NCBI GenBank assembly: GCA_001664005.1
Contig: CP016093.1
Location: 310,001 to 374,000 of the forward strand
Direction of reading: 5' to 3'
Length of the DNA stretch: 64,000 bases
From: Rhizobiales bacterium NRL2
Lineage (GTDB): Bacteria; Pseudomonadota; Alphaproteobacteria; Minwuiales; Minwuiaceae
A program made the position numbers and the translations under genes. This document shows, piece by piece, positions 28,821-38,004 of this stretch (the stretch's first letter is position 1; every line of letters starts with the position of its first letter). The notes beneath the pieces are model-generated. The model ran no database searches, was not told the origin of the DNA, and saw only the letters and a list, made by a program, of their open reading frames with translations.

Positions 28821-29786
28821 GTGACAGCGATGCTAGAGGTGTCTGATCTGGTGAAACGCTTCGGACCGTTCGCGGCGGTCGACGGGATCAGCTTCCGCGT
28901 CGGGCGCGGCGAGGTGCTGGGTTTCCTGGGTCCCAACGGCGCGGGCAAGTCCACGACGATGAAGATGATCACCGGCTTCCTCGGCCCCACCGCGGGCACG
29001 GTGACGGTGGCCGGCATCGACGCCCTGGCCGACCCCATCGCGGCGAAGCGGAAGATCGGCTATCTGCCAGAGGGCGCGCCGGCCTATCCCGACATGACGC
29101 CTGCGGGCTATCTGTCGTTCATCGCCGACGTGCGCGGGCTGAAGGGCGCGAAGAAGCGCGAACGCATCGCCGAGATCGCCGGCCGCATCGAGCTGGAACG
29201 GGTCATGCACCAGCCCATCGACACGCTGTCGAAGGGCTTCAAGCGCCGCGTCGGCCTGGCCCAGGCGCTGCTGCACGACCCGGAGATCCTGATCCTGGAC
29301 GAGCCGACCGACGGCCTCGACCCGAACCAGAAGCACCAGGTGCGCGACCTGATCGCCGAGCTTTCGCCCGAGAAGGCCATCATCATCTCGACCCACATCC
29401 TGGAGGAGGTCTCGGCGGTCTGCAGCCGCGCCATGATCATCGCCCGCGGCAAGGTGGTCGCCGACGGCACGCCCGACGAGCTGATGGCGCGCTCGCGCTT
29501 CCGCGGCGCGGTCGTCGTGGTCATCGAGGGCGAGGGCGCGCCGGACTTCGAGACCGTGCGCGAGGACCTGCTGAAACTGCCGGGCGTCGCCGCGGTGGAG
29601 CAGGAGGCGCCGGGCCGGCTGACGGCCCTGCCGGCCGAGGGCGCGATGATCGCCGACGCCGTCTCCGGCCTGATCCGCGCGCGCGGCTGGCCGATGCGGT
29701 CCTTCCACGTCGATCCGGGCCGCCTGGACGAGGTATTCCGCAGCATCACTTCGGGGCGCGAGGGCCCCACGGAGAAGGCCGCATGA
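28821..29786 (+). CDS. ABC transporter ATP-binding protein (GldA/NosF-like)
   Basis: A 321-residue ABC ATPase: Walker A GPNGAGKST, signature LSKGFKRRVGLAQALLHDP (a variant of LSGGQ), Walker B ILILDEPTDGLDP and the switch His in STHILEE. It belongs to the DrrA/GldA type that energises a two-component exporter. The GTG at 28821 has GGGGGAGA eight bases upstream; the ATG nine bases later is the alternative. It overlaps the permease gene by four bases. Confidence 0.93.
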   Translation: MTAMLEVSDLVKRFGPFAAVDGISFRVGRGEVLGFLGPNGAGKSTTMKMITGFLGPTAGTVTVAGIDALADPIAAKRKIGYLPEGAPAYPDMTPAGYLSFIADVRGLKGAKKRERIAEIAGRIELERVMHQPIDTLSKGFKRRVGLAQALLHDPEILILDEPTDGLDPNQKHQVRDLIAELSPEKAIIISTHILEEVSAVCSRAMIIARGKVVADGTPDELMARSRFRGAVVVVIEGEGAPDFETVREDLLKLPGVAAVEQEAPGRLTALPAEGAMIADAVSGLIRARGWPMRSFHVDPGRLDEVFRSITSGREGPTEKAA

Positions 29787-30517
29787 ACGCGCTGATCGTC
29801 TTCCGCCGGGAACTCGCCGGCTATTTCCTCACCCCCGTGGCCTATGTCTTCATCGTCATCTTCCTGCTGACGACGGCGGCCTTCACCTTCTACCTCGGCA
29901 ACTTCTTCGAGCGCGGCCAGGCCGACCTGAAGTCCTTTTTCACCCATCTGCCCTGGCTCTACCTGTTCCTGATCCCGGCCATCGGCATGCGGCTGTGGTC
30001 GGAGGAGCGCAAGACCGGCACGATCGAATTGCTGCTGACCCTGCCGATCTCGGTGCCGGCGGCGGTGCTGGGCAAGTTCCTCGCCGCCTGGGCGTTCACC
30101 GCGATCGCGCTGGCGCTGACCTTCCCGCTCTGGGTCACGGTCAATTTACTGGGCGATCCCGACAACGGCGTCATCCTGGCCGGCTATGTCGGCAGCCTGC
30201 TGATGGCCGGCGGCTATCTCGCCATCGCCAGCTGCCTGTCGGCGACGACCCAGAACCAGGTCATCGCCTTCGTCGTCGCCACCGTGGTCTGCTTCGCCTT
30301 CACGGTCTCCGGCGCGCCGCTGGTGCTGGAGTTCTTCGCCGCCTGGGCGCCGCAGAGCCTGCTCGACCTGATCGCGGGGTTCAGTTTCCTGGTCCACTTC
30401 AACTCCATCGTCGAGGGCGTGATCGACCTGCGCGACCTGGTCTATTTCGCCTCCCTGATCGCGGTCTGGCTGTTCGCCAACTGGATCGTCGTCGAACACA
30501 AGAAGCAGGCGGGATGA
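29783..30517 (+). CDS. ABC transporter permease (GldF-like)
   Basis: A 244-residue membrane protein with about six hydrophobic segments starting FLTPVAYVFIVIFLLTTAAF. It matches the ABC-2 type permease group found with GldA/GldG-type partners; the cytosolic loop SEERKTGTIELLLTLPIS is characteristic. It should form the channel for the ATPase upstream. Substrate is unknown. It is coupled to both neighbours by ATGA overlaps. Confidence 0.9.
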   Translation: MNALIVFRRELAGYFLTPVAYVFIVIFLLTTAAFTFYLGNFFERGQADLKSFFTHLPWLYLFLIPAIGMRLWSEERKTGTIELLLTLPISVPAAVLGKFLAAWAFTAIALALTFPLWVTVNLLGDPDNGVILAGYVGSLLMAGGYLAIASCLSATTQNQVIAFVVATVVCFAFTVSGAPLVLEFFAAWAPQSLLDLIAGFSFLVHFNSIVEGVIDLRDLVYFASLIAVWLFANWIVVEHKKQAG

Positions 30518-32421
30518 GGGCGATGCTGAACCAGCGTTTCATCAACATCTCCGCCGTCGTGCTGGCCGCGGCGCTGTTCCTGGCGGTCAACGTCATCGCC
30601 GACCGCCTGCTGGGCGCGGCGCGCATCGACCTGACCGAACACCGGCTGTTCACCCTTTCCGACGGCACGCGGAACCTGCTGGAAGGCCTGCAGGAGCCGG
30701 TGACGCTGAAGCTCTACTATTCGCGCTCGCTGGCCTCGAACGCGCCGGAGGTGCGCAACCACGCCGAGAACGTGATCAACATGCTGGAGGAGTACGAGGC
30801 GGTCGCCGACGGCATGATCAACCTGGAGATCATCGACCCCGAGCCCTTCTCGGAGGCCGAGGACCGCGCTGTCGACGCCGGGCTGTCGGGCGTGCCCGTC
30901 GGCGCCGCGGGCGAAAACTTCTATTTCGGCCTGGTCGGCCAGAACATGACCGACGACCAGGAGGCCATCGGCTTCTTCGCCCCCGACCGCGCGCGCTTCC
31001 TGGAATACGACCTGACGCGGACGATCCACGGCCTGTCCAGCCCCGACCTGCCGGTGCTGTCGATCATCACTTCCTTCCCGCTGGAGTTCGGGCCCGGCGG
31101 CATCCAGGCGGCGATGCGCGGCCAGAGCCGGGCCTATGGCATCCTGCGCCCGCTCAGGGAGTTCTTCGAGGTGCGCGTGCCGACCCCGCGCTGGGAGGAA
31201 CTGGACGCCGACACGGACGTGCTGATGCTGCTGCACGCGCGCGACCTGACCCCGAAGCAGCTCTATTCCATCGACCAGTTCATCGTGAACGGCGGCAAGG
31301 CGGTGATCTTCGCCGACCCGTTCTCGGAGACCGCGGCGCAGCTGCCGCCGCCGGGCGGCCAGCCGCCCAGCCCGCTGGACACCCATTCGTCGATCCCCAA
31401 GGCGCTGTTCGACGCCTGGGGCCTGCGCATCGACGGCGACCGGCTGGTCGCGGACCGCGGCTACGCCACTCGCGTCAACGCCGGCCAGGGGCGGCGCGCC
31501 ATCGTCGACTACGTGGCCTGGCTCACCGCCGGCCCGGAGGCGCTGAACCAGGACGATGTCGTCACCGCCGAACTGCAGATGCCGCTGCTGCTGCCCTCGA
31601 TCGGCCATATCGAGCAGGCCGAGGACGCCACCGTCGACCTGCGTCCGCTGGTGCTGTCGAGCCAGGACTCGATGCTGATCGACGCCTCGAAGATCCGGTT
31701 CCGGCCCAACCCGCAGGCGCTGCTGTCCGAATTCGAGGCCGATGACCGGCGCTATGTGCTGGCGGCGCGGCTGAAGGGCGAGGTCAGTTCCGCCTTTGCC
31801 GAAGGCCCGCCGGAGGGTGTCGAGGCGGAACACGTGGCGAAGTCCGACGGCCCCGTCGACATGATCGTTGTCGCCGACGCGGACATGCTGGACGACCGCT
31901 ACTGGGTGCAGCGCCAGGACATGTTCGGCGAGGAGGTCATGCAGCCGACCTCGGCCAACGCCAGCTTCCTGGTCAACGCGCTGGACAACCTGACCGGCTC
32001 CAGCGAGCTGATCGGCCTGCGCAGCCGCGCCGAGGGCGACCGTCCCTTCGCGCGCATCGAGGAACTGCGCCGCGAAGCCGAGCAGCGCTATCTGGCCGAG
32101 GCCGAGGCGCTCGAGGCGCAGCTTTCGGAGACGGAGAAGAAGCTGGCCGAACTGCAGTCCAGGGCCGGGGAGGGCGCCACGGAGCTGCTCTCCGCCGAGG
32201 AGGAGCGGACCATTGCCGAGTTCCAGCAGCGGATGCTCGATACCAGGCGCGAACTGCGCGGCGTCCAGCACAGCCTGCGCCGCGATATCGAGGCCCTGCG
32301 GGCCGATATCCAACTGGTCAACATCGCGCTGATGCCCGCACTGGTGCTGCTGATCGCCATCGGCGTCGCGTTCTACCGGCGTCACCGCCGCCGCGTCAGC
32401 CAGCAGCTGAGGGAGGTCTGA
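30514..32421 (+). CDS. GldG-type ABC auxiliary protein (ABC_transp_aux family)
   Basis: A 635-residue protein: one N-terminal membrane segment (about residues 12-32), a large extracytoplasmic region with the family motif DLTEHRLFTLSDGTRNLL, a Golvesin-like/GldG fold, a coiled coil (EAEALEAQLSETEKKLAEL) and a second membrane segment near the C-terminus (ALMPALVLLIAIGVAFYRR). This is the auxiliary subunit that accompanies GldA/GldF in gliding bacteroidetes and in many non-gliding proteobacteria. The ATG overlaps the permease stop. Confidence 0.92.
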   Translation: MRAMLNQRFINISAVVLAAALFLAVNVIADRLLGAARIDLTEHRLFTLSDGTRNLLEGLQEPVTLKLYYSRSLASNAPEVRNHAENVINMLEEYEAVADGMINLEIIDPEPFSEAEDRAVDAGLSGVPVGAAGENFYFGLVGQNMTDDQEAIGFFAPDRARFLEYDLTRTIHGLSSPDLPVLSIITSFPLEFGPGGIQAAMRGQSRAYGILRPLREFFEVRVPTPRWEELDADTDVLMLLHARDLTPKQLYSIDQFIVNGGKAVIFADPFSETAAQLPPPGGQPPSPLDTHSSIPKALFDAWGLRIDGDRLVADRGYATRVNAGQGRRAIVDYVAWLTAGPEALNQDDVVTAELQMPLLLPSIGHIEQAEDATVDLRPLVLSSQDSMLIDASKIRFRPNPQALLSEFEADDRRYVLAARLKGEVSSAFAEGPPEGVEAEHVAKSDGPVDMIVVADADMLDDRYWVQRQDMFGEEVMQPTSANASFLVNALDNLTGSSELIGLRSRAEGDRPFARIEELRREAEQRYLAEAEALEAQLSETEKKLAELQSRAGEGATELLSAEEERTIAEFQQRMLDTRRELRGVQHSLRRDIEALRADIQLVNIALMPALVLLIAIGVAFYRRHRRRVSQQLREV

Positions 32422-32425
32422 GACC

Positions 32426-33553
32426 ATGCGCGTGAAAAGCTGGTTCGTCCTTCTGGCCGTCACCGCCCTCGCCGTCGCCGCCGCGCTGTGGCTGGTGGCC
32501 GCGCGCGACGAGCGCCTGGCCGAGCGCGTCTACGGGGAGCCGCTTTATCCCGGCCTCGCCGCACGGGTCAACGACATCGCCGAACTCGGCTTCGACACCG
32601 GGCTGGACCAGTGGACCATCCGCCGCGACGACGCCGGCGTCTGGCGCATGGCCGAGCGCGGCGGCTACCCCGCCGATCCGGACCGCGTGAAGCAGGCCGC
32701 CGTGGCGCTGGGCAAGGCCGCCGTGGTGGCGCCGAAGACCGCCGACCCGGCGAAGCACACGCGCCTCAGCCTGGTCGGCCCCGACCCGGAAGTCGAAAGC
32801 GCCGACGACGTGAAGACCGTCGCCATGACCGCGAGGACGGCCGAAGGCGAGACGCTCGCGGCGCTGATCCTGGGCAAGACGAAGCAGTTGCCCACCTCGT
32901 CGGAGCCGGGGCAGGTCTATGTCCGCCGCGAGGGCGAGGACCGCACCTGGCTGGTCGAGAGCCGCTTCGACATCCGCAAGGATCCGACGGCCTGGCTGGA
33001 CAAGACGCTGCTGAAGATCGAACGCGCCCGCATCCGCGAGGTCGTGGTCGAGCATCCCGGCGGCGAGACGCTCAGGCTGAAGCGCAATCCCTATGGCGAC
33101 CTCCGCCCCGTGGACATGCCCGAAGGCCGGGTCACCGAGGACATCCGCCTGACCGCTGCCCAGCGCAGCCTGGAGTTCTTGCCCTTCGCCGACGTCCGCC
33201 CCGCCGACGAGGTCGACATGTCCGGCGCCGTGGAGACCACCTACCGCGCCGACAACGGCATGGTCGTCACCGTGCGCACGAAGGAGGCAGGCTTCGAGAC
33301 GGACGGCGACCCGGCCTACTGGGTCACCTTCGACATCCGCCACGATCCCGACAGCGTCTCGACGGAGGCCGACATGCCGGAGCTGACCGGCCCCGACGAG
33401 GAAAAGCCGGTGATCGACCCGGAAGAAGGCGCCGAGCGCGCCCAGACGGCCATGGAAAGGGCCGAGGGCTGGGCCTATCTGTTTGCCGAGTTCACCGCCC
33501 AGAACTTCATCCACCGGATGGAGACCGTGACGTCACCGAAAGAGGAAAGCTGA
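32426..33553 (+). CDS. DUF4340 domain-containing protein
   Basis: A 375-residue protein with one N-terminal membrane segment (FVLLAVTALAVAAALWLV) and a soluble body of DUF4340 type (WTIRRDDAGVWRMAERGGYPAD and LVESRFDIRKDPTAWLDKTLL). The family almost always follows the GldG-type gene, as here, four bases downstream. It is probably a periplasmic partner of the exporter. Function is unproven. Confidence 0.9.
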   Translation: MRVKSWFVLLAVTALAVAAALWLVAARDERLAERVYGEPLYPGLAARVNDIAELGFDTGLDQWTIRRDDAGVWRMAERGGYPADPDRVKQAAVALGKAAVVAPKTADPAKHTRLSLVGPDPEVESADDVKTVAMTARTAEGETLAALILGKTKQLPTSSEPGQVYVRREGEDRTWLVESRFDIRKDPTAWLDKTLLKIERARIREVVVEHPGGETLRLKRNPYGDLRPVDMPEGRVTEDIRLTAAQRSLEFLPFADVRPADEVDMSGAVETTYRADNGMVVTVRTKEAGFETDGDPAYWVTFDIRHDPDSVSTEADMPELTGPDEEKPVIDPEEGAERAQTAMERAEGWAYLFAEFTAQNFIHRMETVTSPKEES

Positions 33554-33561
33554 ACAAGAAG

Positions 33562-35451
33562 ATGACGGCCGAAAACTTCCAGTTCCAGGCGGAAGTCACC
33601 AGGCTTCTGCATATCGTTACCAACGCGCTCTACTCGGAGAAGGAGATCTTCCTCCGCGAGCTGATCTCCAACGCCTCCGACGCCTGCGAGCGGCTGCGCT
33701 ACCTGGCCATCGCCGAGCCGTCGCTCACCGAGGGCGCCGAGCCTTTCCGCATCCGCATCGCCGTCGACCGGGAGGCGGGCACGCTGACGGTTTGCGACAA
33801 CGGCGTCGGCATGACCCGGGACGAGCTGATCGAGAACCTGGGCACCATCGCCAAGTCGGGCTCGACCGCCTTCCTGGAGCAGCTCGAGGGCGGCAAGTCC
33901 GCGGATCTTTCCGTCATCGGCCAGTTCGGCGTCGGCTTCTATTCCGCCTTCATGGTCGCCGACGGGGTCGAGGTGCTGACCCGCCGCGCCGGCGAGGACA
34001 CGGCCTGGCGCTGGAAGAGCGACGGCTCGGGCGCCTACACCATCGAGGACGCGGAGCGCGCCGGCCACGGCTCCGACGTGACCCTGAAGATCGCCGAGGC
34101 CCAGAAGGAGTTCCTGGACCCCGACCGGTTGCGCCGGATCGTCGAGACCTATTCCGACCACATCGCCTGGCCCATCACCATCCACGCCGGCGGCGACGAG
34201 ATGGCCGACGACGCCGACGAGCCGGTCAACAAGGCGTCCGCGATCTGGACCCGTCCGAAGTCGGAGATCACCGAACAGGACTACACGGAATTCTACCACC
34301 ATGTCGGCGGCGGCTTCGACGCGCCGTGGCTGACCATTCACGCCCATGTCGAGGGCAAGGTCGAATACCGCCTGCTGCTGTTCGTGCCGAGCGAGCGGCC
34401 CTTCGACCTGTTCCACCCCGACCGCAAGCACCGGGTGAAGCTCTACGTCAAGCGCGTCTTCATCACCGACGAGGCCGAGGAGCTGGCCCCCAGCTACATG
34501 CGCTTCCTGCGCGGCGTCGTCGATTCGGAAGACCTGCCGCTCAACGTCAGCCGCGAGATGCTGCAGAACGAGCCGCTGCTGCGCCACATGCGCGGCCAGA
34601 TCGTCAAGCGGGTGCTGACCGAGCTTGAGCGCAAGGCGAAGAACGATCCGGAAGGTTTCGCGAAGTTCTGGGAGACCTTCGGTGCGGTCCTGAAAGAGGG
34701 CATCTACGAGGATCAGGAGGTCGGCGAGCGCATCCTCGAGCTTTCCCGCTTCCACTCCACGGCGGGCGAGGGGCTGGTCGGGCTCGACGAGTACGTCGCC
34801 CGCATGAAGCCGGAGCAGGAGGCGATCTACTACATCACCGCCGAGGACCTGGAGCAGGCCCGCAAGAGCCCGCAGCTCGAGGGCTTCCGCGCCAAGGGCG
34901 TCGAGGTGCTGCTGCTGACCGATCCGGTCGACGACTTCTGGCTGTCGGTGCGGCCCGCCTACAATGAAAAGCCCTTCCGCTCGGTCACCCGCGGCGGCGC
35001 CGACCTGTCGAAGATCGCCGGCGGCGAGACGGAGACGTCCGAAGAAGAGGACAAGGCCGACAAGCCCGGCCAGACCGAGCTCGCGACCCTGATCGCCGGC
35101 ATCAAGCAGGCGCTGGGCGAGAAGGTGAAGGATGTCCGCGAATCCGGCCGCCTGCAGGAAAGTCCGGTCTGTCTGGTCGCCGACGAGTTCGACATGGACC
35201 TTCGGCTGGAGCGGGTGCTGAAGGCCCACAAGCAGGTCGACCAGGCCTCGAAGCGCATCATGGAGATCAATCCGCGCCATCCCCTGATCCGCCGCCTGGC
35301 CGAGCGGATCCGGGAAGGCGGCGTCGACGACGCTCTGACCGAGGCCTCGGAACTGCTGCTCGACCAGGCGCTGATCATCGAGGGCGAGCCCATCGCCGAC
35401 CCGGCCGCCTTCAGCCGGCGCATGGCCGACTTCATGGTGCGGGGGCTGTAG
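33562..35451 (+). CDS. htpG: Molecular chaperone HtpG (bacterial Hsp90)
   Basis: A 629-residue Hsp90-family chaperone. The N-terminal GHKL ATPase has ELISNASDACERLR, DNGVGM and GQFGVGFYSAF; the middle domain includes NVSREMLQNEPLLRHM, and the C-terminal dimerisation domain is complete. It assists folding of selected proteins, notably under heat stress. It follows DUF4340 after eight bases with only an AGAGGA upstream, so it appears co-transcribed with the ABC exporter; no separate promoter was found in the preceding 100 bases. Confidence 0.97.
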   Translation: MTAENFQFQAEVTRLLHIVTNALYSEKEIFLRELISNASDACERLRYLAIAEPSLTEGAEPFRIRIAVDREAGTLTVCDNGVGMTRDELIENLGTIAKSGSTAFLEQLEGGKSADLSVIGQFGVGFYSAFMVADGVEVLTRRAGEDTAWRWKSDGSGAYTIEDAERAGHGSDVTLKIAEAQKEFLDPDRLRRIVETYSDHIAWPITIHAGGDEMADDADEPVNKASAIWTRPKSEITEQDYTEFYHHVGGGFDAPWLTIHAHVEGKVEYRLLLFVPSERPFDLFHPDRKHRVKLYVKRVFITDEAEELAPSYMRFLRGVVDSEDLPLNVSREMLQNEPLLRHMRGQIVKRVLTELERKAKNDPEGFAKFWETFGAVLKEGIYEDQEVGERILELSRFHSTAGEGLVGLDEYVARMKPEQEAIYYITAEDLEQARKSPQLEGFRAKGVEVLLLTDPVDDFWLSVRPAYNEKPFRSVTRGGADLSKIAGGETETSEEEDKADKPGQTELATLIAGIKQALGEKVKDVRESGRLQESPVCLVADEFDMDLRLERVLKAHKQVDQASKRIMEINPRHPLIRRLAERIREGGVDDALTEASELLLDQALIIEGEPIADPAAFSRRMADFMVRGL

Positions 35452-35461
35452 AGCGGTTCAG

Positions 35462-35683
35462 TCGGCGCGCCGGGGATGGACCGGCCGACCGGCGCGCCTT
35501 CTGACTCCCGTCGCACGGGGTCCCGGCTCTCCGCTGCGCTGCGGCCGGGATGACAACGTTTGTGAGGAGGGGCCCGCCCGCCTTCTGCCCCCGGTGTCAT
35601 GCCCGCCAATGTGCGGGCATCCGGGCGATCGAACGACTTGCGGCGAAGCCGCTCCGGACTCCCGCACGGTGGCGGGGGTGACA
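35462..35683. repeat. Composite palindromic repeat region (family A copy 4 plus a second element)
   Basis: The right part (35596-35683) is family A: TCATGCCCGC, TGCGGGCATCCGG, TTGCGGCGAAGCCGCT, CCCGCACG, GGCGGGGGTGAC. The left part has CGCGCCGGGGATGG...CGGCGCGCC and GTCCCGGCTCTCC...GGCCGGGATGAC, another common palindromic element. It fills the gap between htpG and the convergent RidA gene. Confidence 0.85.
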
Positions 35684-35725
35684 TCATGCGGGGACGCCAA
35701 TTGCCTCAATGTCCTGGCGGCTCAC

Positions 35726-36118
35726 CTATGCCAGCGCGATGGCCTCGATCTCGATGTCGAAGGGCCAGGGCCAGGAGCCGACGGTGACGAAGGTCCGCGC
35801 CGGCGGCTCGCTGGGGAAGAACGCGCGGTAGGCGTCGTTCACCCGGTCGAACATGCCGGCGTTCACCGCGAAGACCGTGGTCTTCATGATCTTCGACATG
35901 TCGGAGCCGTTGGCCTCCAGCACGGTCTTTATCGCGTTCAGGGAGGCGGTCGTCTGCTCCTCGATATTGCCGGTGACCAGCTTGCCCGTGTCCAGGTTCA
36001 GCGGCGGCAGACCGCCGACGAAGATCAGCCCGCCGCCGCGGGTCGCCAGCGACAGCGGCACGCGGCCCTTGTCGACGATCTCCTGGATGACGGGATGGGT
36101 CAGGATTTCCTTGCTCAT
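35726..36118 (-). CDS. RidA family protein
   Basis: A 130-residue YjgF/YER057c/UK114 family protein with the FVGGLPPLNLDTGKLVTG segment, an LNAIKTVLEANGSDMSKIMKTTVF core and an ARTFVTVGSWPWPFDIEIEAIA end. The family includes imine/enamine deaminases and binding proteins. The usual catalytic Arg is present in the PPARTFV motif. Start at 36118 (MSKEILTH) with GGGGAGAG upstream. Divergent from tadA. Confidence 0.93.
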   Translation of the reverse strand: MSKEILTHPVIQEIVDKGRVPLSLATRGGGLIFVGGLPPLNLDTGKLVTGNIEEQTTASLNAIKTVLEANGSDMSKIMKTTVFAVNAGMFDRVNDAYRAFFPSEPPARTFVTVGSWPWPFDIEIEAIALA

Positions 36119-36220
36119 GGTCGCTCTCCCCTTCGTTCGTTTGCGCCGCCAGTCTGGGCGGAAGCCGGGGCGGCGGACAAGCCGATTGCGCCGCCGCGCG
36201 CCAGCACGTTGAATATCCGC

Positions 36221-36682
36221 ATGGATTTCGAGAAGCCCAGTTTCATGGCCCATGCGCTGGACGCGGCAGGCGCGGCGCTGCTGCGGGGCGAGGTGCCGGT
36301 TGGGGCGGTCGTTGTGCACCACCCGACGGAGCGCATCGTCGGCCGCGCCGGCAACCAGACGGTCGGGCGCAACGATCCGACGGGCCATGCCGAGATCCTG
36401 GCGCTCCGCCAGGCCGGACAGGCGCTCGGCGGGTATCGTCTGACCGAGTGCGACCTCTACGTCACGCTGGAGCCCTGCGCCATGTGCGCCGGCGCCATCA
36501 GCCACGCCCGCATCCGCCGGCTCTATTACGGCGCCGCGGACGGGAAGGGCGGCGCGGTGGAGAACGGCGTGCGCTTCTTCCAGCAGCCCACCTGCCACCA
36601 TGCGCCGGAAGTCTATCCCGGCATCGACGAGGCCCGCGCCGCGGAACTGCTGCGCCGGTTCTTCCAGCAGAAGCGACTCTGA
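36221..36682 (+). CDS. tadA: tRNA-specific adenosine deaminase
   Basis: A 153-residue zinc deaminase. The HAE motif (GHAEILALR) supplies the zinc His and catalytic Glu, and TLEPCAMCAGA supplies the two zinc Cys. It converts adenosine-34 of tRNA-Arg to inosine, an essential step. The ATG at 36221 gives the standard MDFEKPSFMAHALDAA start; the longer left frame runs through the RidA gene. Confidence 0.94.
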   Translation: MDFEKPSFMAHALDAAGAALLRGEVPVGAVVVHHPTERIVGRAGNQTVGRNDPTGHAEILALRQAGQALGGYRLTECDLYVTLEPCAMCAGAISHARIRRLYYGAADGKGGAVENGVRFFQQPTCHHAPEVYPGIDEARAAELLRRFFQQKRL

Positions 36683-36740
36683 AACCGCCCCTGAGGTTGG
36701 GCCGGGGATGGTCGGGCCGGCCAGGGGGCGGCGCCGGGAT

Positions 36741-37034
36741 TCAACCGTAGCGCCACGCCAGAAGCCCGAAACTGGCGATGAAATGGATGATCAGGTAGAC
36801 GCTCGTCACCAAGCGGGTGCGGGCATGCCGTTGATTTCGTTCTCGTTCCCAGGCCGCGCGTTCTGGCGAAACCGTTGCGTCTTCGATCTCCTCGCGCAGG
36901 AACCGGTCCATCGAAGCCGGCGTCCACATGTTGTTCCAGATTACAAACCGATTTCCGTGGCCGGCGATCACGGCGGCGCCGATTACGCCGCCCAGCACGA
37001 AAAGCCAGATCACAAGGTCCATGAAGAACAACAT
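36741..37034 (-). CDS. Small hypothetical membrane protein
   Basis: A 97-residue protein that I do not recognise, with a hydrophobic N-terminal segment (LVIWLFVLGGVIGAAVIAG), a charged middle (REEIEDATVSPERAAWERER) and a second membrane segment near the C-terminus (VYLIIHFIASFGLLAW). A second ATG at 37022 is possible. No clear Shine-Dalgarno sequence precedes either. It lies alone between tadA and the DUF2794 gene on the opposite strand. Confidence 0.6.
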   Translation of the reverse strand: MLFFMDLVIWLFVLGGVIGAAVIAGHGNRFVIWNNMWTPASMDRFLREEIEDATVSPERAAWERERNQRHARTRLVTSVYLIIHFIASFGLLAWRYG

Positions 37035-37184
37035 TATTCGAGACTACATGAATTTGCGGGACGCCGGCATGACTGGTGCCGCGCACCCGCATCGCCGCGT
37101 GCACCAAGACCGCCGTTGCCCTCCATCCTTTCATCGCGCGGATGAGCATGCCATCATTCCGTCACACAGCGACGGAGGTGCGAC

Positions 37185-37559
37185 ATGGGCGAGGTGGTCA
37201 GTCTGGATGACTACAGTTCCGGCGCCCGGCGGGGACAGGCCGCCGCGCCGGGCGCCAGGATGGACGTCTTCTTCGACCGACGGGAACTCGGCCTCATCCT
37301 CGACCTCTACGGCCAGATGGTCGCCAGCGGCGACTGGCGCGACTACGCCATCGGCCATGACCGCGACGTCTGCGTCTTCGCCGTCTACCAGCGCAGTTCG
37401 GAAGCGCCGCTCTACCGCATCGTCAAGCGCCCGAAACTGGCGCGCCGCCAGGGCATGTTCCAGGTGGTGGGCCGCGACGGCCGGGTGCTGAAGCGCGGCC
37501 ACGACCTCGCCACGGTGCTCCGGGTCTTCGACACCAAGCGCTGGAAGGTGGTCGAGTAG
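37185..37559 (+). CDS. DUF2794 domain-containing protein
   Basis: A 124-residue protein with the DUF2794 pattern: FDRRELGLILDLYGQMVASGDWRDY split by residues 30-53, then LYRIVKRPKLARRQGMFQV and VLKRGHDLATVLRVF. The family is nearly confined to alphaproteobacteria; function unknown. GGAGG lies eight bases before the ATG. No partner gene is evident. Confidence 0.93.
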   Translation: MGEVVSLDDYSSGARRGQAAAPGARMDVFFDRRELGLILDLYGQMVASGDWRDYAIGHDRDVCVFAVYQRSSEAPLYRIVKRPKLARRQGMFQVVGRDGRVLKRGHDLATVLRVFDTKRWKVVE

Positions 37560-37598
37560 CCGCAAGGCGCGCGCCGCCCGGATCCAGGCGGCGGAACG

Positions 37599-37629
37599 AA
37601 AAAAATCCCGGCGGGGTTGCCGCCGGGAT
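37599..37629 (-). terminator. Terminator on the minus strand
   Basis: Ten-base perfect stem ATCCCGGCGG / CCGCCGGGAT with a five-base loop. On the minus strand it is followed by seven T, so it ends minus-strand transcription, most likely of the 39-codon gene at 37738-37857. On the plus strand there is no T-run. Confidence 0.85.
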
Positions 37630-37737
37630 CGGGTGGGCCGAGCTTCGCTTGTTGTTGCTCTTGTACGTTGCGGCCCAGTGGGTTCGGCCGGATCCTGTTG
37701 TTGTTCTTGTGCCGGCCTGACTTTCGCCCCTGCTGCC

Positions 37738-37857
37738 TCAGCCGTGGCCTGCTGCAGGGTGACCGTGGCCGGCGAGATGGGAAACGAGGCCGCCGGCCGC
37801 GGCGACAATCATCAGCAGGGCGGTGCTGGCAAGCCTTGTCCGGATCGCGGTCTTCAT
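37738..37857 (-). CDS. Short exported peptide sharing a leader with the RcnB-like protein
   Basis: A 39-residue frame: MKTAIRTRLASTALLMIVAAAGG, then a short tail rich in Gly, His and Ala (HLAGHGHPAAGHG). GGAGACCGACA precedes the ATG, nearly the same as the GGAGAGAACGACA before the RcnB-like gene, and both begin MKTAIRT with AGCACCGC in the signal core. It has its own ribosome site and a downstream minus-strand terminator, so expression is plausible. It looks like a truncated duplicate or a genuine small secreted His-rich peptide. It is too short for usual ORF calling. Confidence 0.55.
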   Translation of the reverse strand: MKTAIRTRLASTALLMIVAAAGGLVSHLAGHGHPAAGHG

Positions 37858-38004
37858 TGTCGGTCTCCCTGGTTGCGACGCCGTTTCGCGTCCCGTTGTT
37901 CCTAATCTGACCCCTGCGGCCGGCGGCGGGAACCCCCCGCCGCCACTTGCCCCAGCTCTGTCACCGCCCGGATTCGGACGGTCACAGCGGGACGGCGCGG
38001 CGCC

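Noticed and set aside
30442-32463. A 673-codon minus-strand open frame
   Set aside because: Antisense to the GldG-type gene, which has clear domains and coupled starts; the frame has no recognisable motif.
37599-37629. Terminator of the DUF2794 gene on the plus strand
   Set aside because: The T-run is on the minus-strand side; plus-strand bases after the stem are GC-rich.
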